Shown here piece after piece: positions 1 through 6,178 of a stretch of 12,503 bases of DNA. Every line of letters begins with the position of its first letter. Position 1 is the first letter of the stretch. Made by a program: the position numbers and the translations under genes. The DNA comes from Candidatus Cloacimonadota bacterium (lineage in GTDB: Bacteria > Cloacimonadota > Cloacimonadia > Cloacimonadales > Cloacimonadaceae): contig JALNYD010000055.1 in assembly GCA_023230025.1 (NCBI GenBank), positions 1 to 12,503 on the forward strand. Reading direction: 5' to 3'. Under the pieces are notes generated by a model. The model did not search any database. It was not told where the DNA came from and saw only the letters and a program-made list of their open reading frames with translations.

Positions 1-124
1 CTGCCAGTTGCTTCTGACTTAGCCAGATGGTCTCGTTCAAGAGTTTTGTTTCAATCTTTATGCTGCCATCCTGATTGGTGTAGATCAGGAATCTTGGTTC
101 CGCCGCTATCAGTTCCTTCTTCAC
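1..124 (-). CDS. RhuM-family protein, N-terminal part (runs off left edge)
   Basis: Only the first 41 codons are in the window. They read V-K-K-E-L-I-A-A-E-P-R-F-L-I-Y-T and continue with a D-G-S-I-K-I-E-T stretch and then E-T-I-W-L-S-Q-K-Q-L-A. This matches the start of RhuM-family proteins (named after Salmonella SPI-3 rhuM), which open with an F-L-x-Y-T-x-x-D-G strand pair followed by an E-T-[VI]-W-L-[ST]-Q-K-Q helix. The start is GTG at 124-122, overlapping the helicase stop as GTGA. An AGGAGGG ribosome site (134-128) lies a few bases upstream, so the start is well supported despite being GTG. RhuM proteins often sit inside restriction and anti-phage loci, but their molecular role is not established. 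The overlap implies co-translation with the helicase. The call rests on 41 residues, so the rest of the protein, including any catalytic C-terminal domain, is unknown. Confidence 0.8.
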   Translation of the reverse strand, partial: MKKELIAAEPRFLIYTNQDGSIKIETKLLNETIWLSQKQLA

Positions 125-3100
125 AATCCCTCCTGTTTTGATGCTTTCTTCAGTAAACTGGCGATATCCAGGTTGATGCTGGTGACAGCCCAGTCCGGTT
201 CCTGGGTAAAGGGTTTGCGGATGTAGTAGGGGCCTTCATGGCTTTCCCCATCGATTATCACCAGCGCCAGGATGAACTTCTCAGCTTGATTGAGCCCATA
301 GAGGATCTCATTTCTGGTAACGGTAATGGTGCTTTGGCCCTTGGCCCGGCCTTTTATCTCGATGTGCCTGGTTTCCGGCATTTTACCATCTATGGGAGCT
401 GGGATACTGGTGAGATCCCAGCCACAATTGAGGGCGGAGACATCGATCACTTCACAGCCAGTTGATCTCTCGTAGTCCATCACAACCTGCATGGCCTTCT
501 GTTCGATCTGCTTCCTGGCTTCTGCATCTGCGGTCCAGGTAGCTTCCCCTTTCAATTGAGCCAGTAAGCCTGCGGGTATAATCAAAGCCCCACCGATCAC
601 TACAGGAGTTTCCGATACCACATGGCGCATTTCATTTAGTTCTTTGGTGCGGGTTTTTAGACGGTTATCCAGTTCGTCGATGATGCGACTTACATTATCA
701 ATATTGATTCTGGTCTTTTTGCCCGCAGCCTGGTCATCCTGAAGCTTGATCTTGCGGTCGGACCAATAGTTGATCTGAGTCACCAGCCTCTGATGAACAG
801 CTTCCAAGGTCTTGGATACCTGTCTCTCCCTCCGCTGCATCACTTCCGTAAAATGCTCCGGGGCAAGATGGGTGGTGGCATACGCCAGAGCCCGGCTTTC
901 CAGCTCGGAAGAAACCCATTGGGCAGCCAGCAGATGCTTTACCAGGATGAAGTCACTTTCTGATATGGGCTCCAGATCGAGATGGGGAGCCCAGCCCGCA
1001 TTGCTGATCGCTCCATGTTCATCGATTTGGACAAACTGCAAGCGGCGGGAGATACACCTGTCCCGATTGACCCCCTCTTTTACCGAGTGTTCTATGATCA
1101 GCATGGCTTGGGGATCGATGCTATCATCATGCGGGGCTCCAAGAATGGCTCCCTGCTTCAGCTTGTTGCGGTGATCCTCCAGCATGATATCTGTGATCGA
1201 CATCATCAGCGGGTGTCCAGGATGGATGAAACTTGCCATGGGTGCTTCCCGGTTGGGCAATCTCACAAAGGACTTATCAAAACATATGCGTTCGTATTTC
1301 TGGGTAACTGGATTGATGTTTCTGCGGTTACGGCCTGAAATCTGGCGGTCCCGTTCCCGAATCTGGGCTGGAACATAGGATATTTCCCAGCGCTCGCCTT
1401 CACTACGAACCTGGCGGATATTTCCTTTCAATTGGCTGAATGCTTGCAGGAAAAATGACTTGATGAAATAGGGCTGAAGTTTCCTGGCTTCAGCCTTTTC
1501 CATCTCGGCTTTAACGGTATAGAGACGGTGTTCATCGATCACTTCCTCACACAGAGCGTTGCGACTGATAATCTCGCGGATGTGTTCGGTATTGAGAACG
1601 CCTTCCACCACTTGATACAGCCTGGCCCTGACCTCGGGGTCATCCCCATAACGAATTGCTTCGATCAGCAGGTCTTTGAGGCTGGTCTCTTCAAACACGT
1701 CTCCCAGAATATCAAAAACCCTGCCACCCAAGGCTTTTCTTTGGGCTTCCAGCTTGGTGAAGAGGGTTTGAAACACGTCACCTTCCCGGGTCTCATCTGC
1801 CACCATATTCCAAAGGTGGCAAACCTCAGTTTGGCCGATACGGTGAATACGACCAAAGCGTTGTTCTATCCGGTTGGGATTCCAGGGCAGGTCATAATTG
1901 ACCATCAGGTTGGCATTCTGAAGGTTTACGCCTTCACCCGCGGCATCCGTGGCGAGGAGTATCCTTACTCGGGGATGGTTTCTAAATTGCTCCTGGGCTT
2001 TACGCCTTTCCTCTCTTTTAATGCCGCCATGAATGGTGATGATCGCCTCCTGGCTGCCCAGCAAACCGCTAAGCCGCTCAAACAGGTAATTCAAAGTGTC
2101 ACGATGCTCAGTAAAGATGATCAACTTGCGGCAACTGCCATTGGCATCGCGAAAGTGCGGGTTATTCTCAAAGAGATTGGAAAGCTCTTCCCATTTACGA
2201 TCAAGGCCTGAGTCACGTAATGCTTTGGCCTGTTCATTGAGACGCTTGAGGGTATTGGTCTCTGATTCCAGTTCCTGGATGGTCTGAGCTGTGGTGGCGC
2301 TGTCCACCAGCTCTTCTTCATTTTCTTCACGCTCTTCAGTATCCCAGTCCTCGTCATCAAAATCATCTGGGAGCTCAATGCTTTTATCTTTTTGCTGTCT
2401 GATCAGTTCGCCTCTCTGAATGAGTTTCTCTTCCTCCAGCCTGCGATTGAGCTTGTCCAATCTTCTTTTCAGGGATTGGTATATAGCCTCGGGGCTTGAG
2501 GCCAGACGCCTCTGCAGGATGGTGAGGGCAAAGCCGACAGTGTTTTTTTGTTTCCCGGTCAGACGATCAGCTTTGTTCATTTCTTCCCGCACATACTCTG
2601 TGACAGCAAGATATAGCTCTGCCTCAGGATCAGACAGCTTATAGGTCACAGAATAAGCCTTCCTCTCTGGGAAGAGGCGGGTACCATCGAATTTGAGGAG
2701 ATCTTCCTTCACCATACGGCGCAGGAGATCCGAGATATCAATCGTATGAGCGCTGTCTCTGGTTTTCCCATAGAAACGATCAGAATCGAGCAAGGCAAGA
2801 AAGGTTTGGAAGTCCTCATCCTTGCCCTTGTGGGGAGTAGCTGTCATCAGCAATAGGTGCCGGGTGGTGGCACCTACTTCTTCAGCCAGCCTGTAGCGTT
2901 TGGTTTTCTTGAGCTCATTGCCGAACCATGAGGCTGAGCATTTGTGAGCTTCGTCTATAACCACCAGGTCCCAGTAGCTTTGCTTGATTTTCTCGATCAG
3001 ATCTTCGTCACGCGAGACCATGTCGATCCTGGCTATCATGTAGTCATAGTCCACAAAGGGATTGCCTCCGTGCGATTGCTCCTGCATGGCTCGGGAAAAG

Positions 3101-3642
3101 ATCAAAAAGTCCAGACCGAACTTCTCGTACATTTCATCCTGCCACTGCTCTACCAAGGAACCCGGAGCAATAACCAGTATCCGCCTGGCATCAGCCCGCA
3201 TGATGAGCTCCCTCATATACAGACCTGCCATGATAGTTTTCCCTGCTCCCGGATCATCTGCAAGGATATAGCGCAGGGGTTGCCTGGGAAGCAGTGATTC
3301 GTAAACTGCTGTGATCTGATGCGGGAGGGGCTCTACATTGGAGGTGTGAACAGCCATCATGGGATCAAACAGATATGCCAGGTTGATCCGGTTGGCTTCT
3401 ACTGCGAGCTTGAACTCAGCGCCAGGAGCATCGAATGTCCAGGGCCTACCAGCAACTGCAATGGAAAGGTTTTCCTCATCAGAACGATATATCAAGCGCT
3501 CCCGAAGAGAACCATCGCTTTTCTTGTAATAAACGGTGTATGCATCTCCACCAATAGGTTCACTGGTGACAATGCGCACTACTTCCCCCGGTTCAATACC
3601 CTGAATCAGGGCTCCTGCCTTAATGTCTTCTAATTTCATCAT
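121..3642 (-). CDS. SNF2-like (DrmD-related) helicase with C-terminal DUF3883 domain, anti-phage/defence type
   Basis: Large superfamily-2 ATPase of 1173 residues, expected to be cytoplasmic and DNA-acting. Residues 75-125 carry the family lead-in (V-E-A-N-R-I-N-L-A-Y-L-F-D-P, then P-L-P-H-Q). Helicase motifs follow: Walker A D-P-G-A-G-K-T at 130-136, DEAH at 230-233, T-A-T-P-H-K-G at 267-273, A-T-D-A-A-G-E-G-V-N-L at 564-574 and the arginine-finger motif Q-R-F-G-R-I-H-R-I-G-Q at 594-604. A very acidic linker lies at about 424-446 between the lobes. The C-terminus (about 1040-1140) fits DUF3883: D1076 followed by E1095-I-K1097, a D...ExK pattern as in PD-(D/E)XK nuclease folds. The layout resembles DISARM DrmD and the SNF2-like helicases found beside DUF1156 methyltransferases. 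All ATPase motifs look intact, so the gene is probably functional. It starts at one of two adjacent ATGs (3642 or 3639); an AGGGA lies 6 bases before the first. Which defence system it belongs to cannot be decided without the genes left of position 1. Confidence 0.88.
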   Translation of the reverse strand: MMKLEDIKAGALIQGIEPGEVVRIVTSEPIGGDAYTVYYKKSDGSLRERLIYRSDEENLSIAVAGRPWTFDAPGAEFKLAVEANRINLAYLFDPMMAVHTSNVEPLPHQITAVYESLLPRQPLRYILADDPGAGKTIMAGLYMRELIMRADARRILVIAPGSLVEQWQDEMYEKFGLDFLIFSRAMQEQSHGGNPFVDYDYMIARIDMVSRDEDLIEKIKQSYWDLVVIDEAHKCSASWFGNELKKTKRYRLAEEVGATTRHLLLMTATPHKGKDEDFQTFLALLDSDRFYGKTRDSAHTIDISDLLRRMVKEDLLKFDGTRLFPERKAYSVTYKLSDPEAELYLAVTEYVREEMNKADRLTGKQKNTVGFALTILQRRLASSPEAIYQSLKRRLDKLNRRLEEEKLIQRGELIRQQKDKSIELPDDFDDEDWDTEEREENEEELVDSATTAQTIQELESETNTLKRLNEQAKALRDSGLDRKWEELSNLFENNPHFRDANGSCRKLIIFTEHRDTLNYLFERLSGLLGSQEAIITIHGGIKREERRKAQEQFRNHPRVRILLATDAAGEGVNLQNANLMVNYDLPWNPNRIEQRFGRIHRIGQTEVCHLWNMVADETREGDVFQTLFTKLEAQRKALGGRVFDILGDVFEETSLKDLLIEAIRYGDDPEVRARLYQVVEGVLNTEHIREIISRNALCEEVIDEHRLYTVKAEMEKAEARKLQPYFIKSFFLQAFSQLKGNIRQVRSEGERWEISYVPAQIRERDRQISGRNRRNINPVTQKYERICFDKSFVRLPNREAPMASFIHPGHPLMMSITDIMLEDHRNKLKQGAILGAPHDDSIDPQAMLIIEHSVKEGVNRDRCISRRLQFVQIDEHGAISNAGWAPHLDLEPISESDFILVKHLLAAQWVSSELESRALAYATTHLAPEHFTEVMQRRERQVSKTLEAVHQRLVTQINYWSDRKIKLQDDQAAGKKTRINIDNVSRIIDELDNRLKTRTKELNEMRHVVSETPVVIGGALIIPAGLLAQLKGEATWTADAEARKQIEQKAMQVVMDYERSTGCEVIDVSALNCGWDLTSIPAPIDGKMPETRHIEIKGRAKGQSTITVTRNEILYGLNQAEKFILALVIIDGESHEGPYYIRKPFTQEPDWAVTSINLDIASLLKKASKQEGL
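128..134 (-). promoter_or_regulatory. Ribosome binding site deciding the GTG start of the RhuM gene
   Basis: On the minus strand AGGAGGG sits inside the last codons of the helicase gene, 3 bases before a GTG. It is a near-perfect anti-16S match. It is the reason to accept GTG as the start, and with the GTGA stop/start overlap it points to translational coupling. Confidence 0.75.
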
Positions 3643-3803
3643 CCTGATTCCCTAAAATAGAACTAGATGATCCGCCTAACACTCCCAAGGTCTGATCAGT
3701 TGCCTTTTCCAAGCGTTTAGTCGCATCATTAATTTCGGTTATTCCACGCCAAAAGTCAATCAATCATACTAGCTTCTTCTGTCAATGAGAAACTGATTGG
3801 CAT
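3620..3803 (-). pseudogene. Frameshifted remnant of a gene immediately upstream of and overlapping the helicase
   Basis: In the frame one base off the helicase, codons from 3763 read L-I-D-F-W-R-G-I-T-E-I-N-D-A-T-K-R-L-E-K, then L-G-V-L-G-G-S-S-S-S, and stop at TAA 3622-3620, 23 bases inside the helicase gene. The composition looks like a real protein C-terminus. Upstream, a second frame reads from ATG 3803: M-P-I-S-F-S-L-T-E-E-A-S-M-I-D, then a stop (3758-3756). The frames part exactly at a tandem TCAA repeat on the plus strand (3756-3764). Removing one 4-base copy joins them as ...A-S-M-I-D-F-W-R-G-I-T. I infer a gene once translationally coupled to the helicase, now broken by a 4-bp duplication and truncated at its 5' side, since stops occur just upstream of 3818. 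The family is not recognised. An alternative is an intact small protein starting at TTG 3763, but that TTG has no ribosome site. Confidence 0.5.
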
Positions 3804-3922
3804 TCCCCCATTTTTAATCCAGCCTTATCTTCAATTGCCAAATATCTCGTCTTTCTTCGATGCTATGCCTTCGTTTGTACTGGACGATCCTGCTTATGCA
3901 GGTGTTCAAAACATCGCTGATC

Positions 3923-4051
3923 CTATAGTAAGATAAAGTCTTTGGGCTTTGCCCAGTACTTTTTGATGTACTGTAGCAGCTTAGGGAAGCCAAGCGCCAG
4001 GATGTGGATGTAATCTTTGCATTTGTATACGAAGTACAGGGCCAAGGCCAT
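3923..4051 (-). pseudogene. Possible degenerate coding remnant (42-codon frame)
   Basis: An ATG at 4051 opens a 42-residue frame: M-A-L-A-L-Y-F-V-Y-K-C-K-D-Y-I-H-I-L-A-L, then Q-Y-I-K-K-Y-W-A-K-P-K-D-F-I-L-L and stop. The hydrophobic and lysine-rich pattern looks more protein-like than the overlapping longer frame (4092-3814), whose first half is rich in S, T and W. The second half of that longer frame (R-I-V-Q-Y-K-R-R-H-S-I-E-E-R-R-D-I-W) again looks protein-like. One reading is a single ancestral gene broken by a frameshift near 3920. No ribosome site precedes the ATG, and I do not recognise the family. It may equally be chance. Confidence 0.2.
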
Positions 4052-4120
4052 GAAAGTGAGCCGTTATAAATGAATTGAATCATTTCTGCCACCTACGGAT
4101 TTTGATATGTATTTAGTGTC

Positions 4121-4135
4121 GTAGCAGATTGCTAC
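4121..4135. repeat. Short perfect hairpin
   Basis: GTAGCA-GAT-TGCTAC forms a 6-bp stem with a 3-base loop. Outside a C/C mismatch, four further pairs are possible (4116-4119 with 4137-4140, one of them G-T). No T-tract follows on either strand, so it is not an obvious terminator. It lies in the spacer about 45 bases from the first DnaA box. Confidence 0.35.
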
Positions 4136-4177
4136 CATACACAACCCACCGTTCCATACAGATTGCCGTAGTCATCA

Positions 4178-4186
4178 TGTGGATAA
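4178..4186 (-). promoter_or_regulatory. Consensus DnaA box (minus orientation)
   Basis: TGTGGATAA is the reverse complement of TTATCCACA, a perfect match to the DnaA box TTATNCACA. It lies in non-coding, A+T-rich DNA and faces a second perfect box 72 bases away. Confidence 0.5.
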
Positions 4187-4258
4187 GTCGTGGATTAAGG
4201 AATTACAATTTCAATTGTTGGGACATCTACTATACCTATATGTGTATATGTCACATAG

Positions 4259-4267
4259 TTATCCACA
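4259..4267 (+). promoter_or_regulatory. Consensus DnaA box (plus orientation)
   Basis: TTATCCACA is a perfect DnaA box, inverted relative to the one at 4178-4186. Directly upstream, TATGTG (4239-4244) and CACATA (4252-4257) form a small A+T-rich inverted repeat. Two perfect boxes this close in one short spacer suggest DnaA binding, for regulation or titration, but two boxes alone do not make an origin. Confidence 0.5.
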
Positions 4268-4485
4268 CAAAAGCTCACTTTTTTGGGGGAATGCCTTAGA
4301 AATGCACTTGTCATGCATCCTTGTTGAAGCTTGTGACACCATCCAATCAAAGCATGAATGGCTGGTTTCTTTTATATCTTGATATGCTTACCAAGCGGAT
4401 CTGCCTGGCTTTTGCAGCGCTAACGAAATATTTCCCTTGCCAAGAATCTAAACTAAAGAAATCCTGACCGTAATAAATATGACAT

Positions 4486-4490
4486 GGAGG
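4486..4490 (+). promoter_or_regulatory. Ribosome binding site deciding the start of the SPFH gene
   Basis: GGAGG lies 5 bases before ATG 4496. An in-frame ATG at 4484 overlaps this motif and has no ribosome site of its own, so 4496 is taken as the start. Confidence 0.8.
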
Positions 4491-4495
4491 TAATC

Positions 4496-5440
4496 ATGTT
4501 ATCGATGTACCTTGTTATTGTTATTGCCATTCTGGTGATCGCCATCATCTCCAAAGGACTGATCGTGGTGCGACAAGCCGAAGTGGTTATCATTGAAAGA
4601 CTAGGCAAGTATTTCAAGACTCTGGACAGTGGCATCCATATCATAGTACCCATTTTTGATAAGATGCGTCCCATCCATTGGCGTTACAACAAAACCGATT
4701 ATCGGGGACAGGTGATTGTAGCTCAGAGAGTAGAAAACCGCATTGACCTGCGTGAAAGTGTTTATGACTTCCCCCGTCAAAACGTGATTACTGCAGATAA
4801 CGTCTCAATGAACATCAATGCTCTGCTCTATTTTCAGATTACCGATCCCTACAAAGCCGTTTATGAGATCGGGAACTTGCCCGAGGCCATTGAGAAGCTC
4901 ACCCAAACTTCCCTGCGTAACGTGATTGGTGAACTCACTCTGGATCTCACCTTTACTTCCCGAGATTCCATCAATGCCAAGCTACGCAACATCCTGGATG
5001 AAGCTACAGATAAATGGGGCGTAAAGGTGAACCGCGTGGAGCTTCAGGAAATCCAACCTCCGGAAGAAATCCGCAACGCCATGGAAAAACAAATGCGGGC
5101 TGAACGGGATAAACGCGCCAAGATCCTCACTGCAGAAGGTGAAAGAGAATATCAGATTCGGGTTGCCGAAGGTGAACGTCAAGCCAAGATCACCCGTGCT
5201 GAAGGTGAAGCACAATCTCGCCTGCTAGTTGCTGATGCGGAAAAGAAAGCCATCCTGCTGGTTGCAGAAGCACTCCAGGGCTTCAATATCAACGCTGCAG
5301 AATATCAGATTGCACTCAAATACATCCAGGCCTTTGAAGGACTCGTTCAAAAGGGTGACAAAACCGTGGTATTGCCTTATGAATCCTCTGCCCTGCTGGG
5401 TTCGGTGAAGTCAATTTCTGAGATATTAGGTAAAAGCTAA
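4496..5440 (+). CDS. SPFH/band-7 membrane protein, paraslipin (stomatin-like, QmcA type)
   Basis: Membrane-anchored scaffold protein of 314 residues, the usual length for paraslipins such as E. coli QmcA and human STOML2. One N-terminal membrane helix (about 4-19) is followed by the band-7 domain (about 22-200): V-V-I-I-E-R-L-G-K-Y, L-D-S-G-I-H-I-I-V-P, D-N-V-S-M-N-I-N-A-L-L-Y-F-Q-I and W-G-V-K-V-N-R-V-E-L. A charged coiled coil (about 195-260) has repeated A-E-G-E-x-x units at 213, 224 and 235. The C-terminus keeps the family pattern L-P-Y-E-S-S-A-L-L-G-S. A longer segment at about 58-84 than in QmcA resembles variants from other phyla, as I recall them. Such proteins oligomerise in the membrane and are tied to lipid domains and membrane-protein quality control. 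Genomes often pair them with an NfeD protein; none is adjacent here. The gene stands alone on the plus strand, convergent with rex, and ends before a hairpin terminator. Confidence 0.9.
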   Translation: MLSMYLVIVIAILVIAIISKGLIVVRQAEVVIIERLGKYFKTLDSGIHIIVPIFDKMRPIHWRYNKTDYRGQVIVAQRVENRIDLRESVYDFPRQNVITADNVSMNINALLYFQITDPYKAVYEIGNLPEAIEKLTQTSLRNVIGELTLDLTFTSRDSINAKLRNILDEATDKWGVKVNRVELQEIQPPEEIRNAMEKQMRAERDKRAKILTAEGEREYQIRVAEGERQAKITRAEGEAQSRLLVADAEKKAILLVAEALQGFNINAAEYQIALKYIQAFEGLVQKGDKTVVLPYESSALLGSVKSISEILGKS

Positions 5441-5478
5441 CAAGAGCTTGCGGTCGTACCATACAAGCTAAAAAGATT

Positions 5479-5516
5479 AGGGTGATTTTAGTTCAGCCAT
5501 GAGCTAAAATCACCCT
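5479..5516. terminator. Hairpin terminator shared by the convergent SPFH and rex genes
   Basis: A 17-bp stem with one G-T pair (AGGGTGATTTTAGTTCA at 5479-5495 and TGAGCTAAAATCACCCT at 5500-5516) closes a GCCA loop. On the minus strand it is followed by AATCTTTTTAG, a good T-tract, so it should end transcripts from rex. On the plus strand the following bases (GGATTATTCTTGCTT) are less T-rich, but the hairpin probably also ends the SPFH transcript. Confidence 0.85.
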
Positions 5517-5548
5517 GGATTATTCTTGCTTACCGGATCAATTCTCAG

Positions 5549-6169
5549 CTATTGTTGTTCAGCAAGTCTCCTGGATAACACTGCCAGAGAGGCAAACATA
5601 TCCACGTATTCCACGATGATATCCGGGGGCACAATGATCTTGTGGGGAGTGAAGTTCCAGATCGCTTTGATGCCGCTGTGCACCATAATGTCGGCAATCA
5701 ATTGCGCCGCTTCTGGAGGCACGGTTATGATCCCAATCCGAATCTTTTGCTTCTGCGCCATAACGGTGAAGTCAAGCGCAGAATAGACCGGCACTCCATG
5801 CACTTCTGTGCCGATCAGGGAAGGATCATTGTCAAACCCGGCCACTATGGACAATCCACGTTGTGAGAACTCTTGATAGCCCAGAAGCGCACTGCCCAAA
5901 TGCCCTACTCCCACCAGGAAACTGGATGAGGTGTCGCTCCAATTCAGCAGCTCTTCGATGGAACTCTGCAGAAGGGCGATTTCATAACCTGTTTTACTGG
6001 GACTGATATTGGTAAAAGCAAGGTCTTTGCGCACCAGGGTTTGATGCACATCGGCAAACACCGATATCTTGGTGGCAGAGACTGCTTTCAAACCCGCTCG
6101 TTTCATCTGCCGCAATACTTCGAGATACACCGGCAGGCGTTTCAGGGTTGAAGTAGGAATCTTAACCAT
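5549..6169 (-). CDS. rex: Redox-sensing transcriptional repressor Rex
   Basis: Cytoplasmic NADH/NAD+-responsive DNA-binding repressor, 206 residues (the family is about 205-215). The N-terminal winged helix (about 1-75) has I-P-T-S-T-L-K-R-L-P-V-Y and V-R-K-D-L-A. The Rossmann domain has G-V-G-H-L-G at 87-92, the acidic end of strand 2 at F-D-N-D (112-115), G-x-P-V-Y at 125-129 and the family signature W-N-F-T-P at 171-175. The C-terminal helix (about 185-203) is the domain-swap helix of Rex dimers. In the wing, the common G-E-L-G-K-R-G-Y-G-Y stretch is replaced by N-I-S-P-S-K-T-G-Y-E (54-63), so the operator may differ from the classical TTGTGA/TCACAA palindrome. The gene follows the 919-residue DUF6754 gene by 9 bases; its AAGGAG ribosome site includes that gene's stop, so it is the last cistron of the operon. 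I found no clear Rex operator in the non-coding parts of the window. Confidence 0.93.
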   Translation of the reverse strand: MVKIPTSTLKRLPVYLEVLRQMKRAGLKAVSATKISVFADVHQTLVRKDLAFTNISPSKTGYEIALLQSSIEELLNWSDTSSSFLVGVGHLGSALLGYQEFSQRGLSIVAGFDNDPSLIGTEVHGVPVYSALDFTVMAQKQKIRIGIITVPPEAAQLIADIMVHSGIKAIWNFTPHKIIVPPDIIVEYVDMFASLAVLSRRLAEQQ

Positions 6170-6178
6170 GCTAACTCC

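Larger units (their letters stand above)
3799..4295. repeat. 12-bp inverted repeat bounding about 497 bases of the gene-poor spacer
   Basis: GGCATTCCCCCA at 3799-3810 recurs as its exact reverse complement TGGGGGAATGCC at 4284-4295. Nothing beyond 12 bases matches, and I see no target-site duplication next to the arms. The arms could be the ends of a small decayed mobile element or a trace of a local inversion. The left arm also overlaps the decayed gene upstream of the helicase, which argues against a clean insertion. Confidence 0.3.
3643..4495. other. Gene-poor spacer between the defence locus and the SPFH gene
   Basis: About 850 bases without an intact recognisable gene. It holds the frameshifted remnant next to the helicase, a further possible coding remnant, a short hairpin, two consensus DnaA boxes facing each other and a widely spaced 12-bp inverted repeat. 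The stretch 4187-4258 between the DnaA boxes is A+T-rich. I could not identify a convincing -35/-10 pair for either the helicase (minus) or the SPFH gene (plus), though both must be transcribed from here. No tRNA or transposase is visible. Confidence 0.7.

Noticed and set aside
1528..2211. 227-codon plus-strand frame
   Set aside because: It lies wholly antisense to the intact helicase gene, which has full motifs there (DEAH-family motifs V and VI); no ribosome site or recognisable domain.
3814..4092. 92-codon minus-strand frame in the spacer
   Set aside because: Its first half is less protein-like than the overlapping frame, and no ribosome site precedes it. At most it contains part of a broken gene, so it was not called as a gene.
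4178..4295. Replication origin (oriC)
   Set aside because: Only two DnaA boxes are present, with no box cluster and no dnaA, dnaN, gidA or parAB nearby. Reported as paired DnaA boxes only.
4179..4382. 67-codon plus-strand frame in the spacer
   Set aside because: It begins close to a DnaA box, has no ribosome site, and its sequence resembles no family I know.
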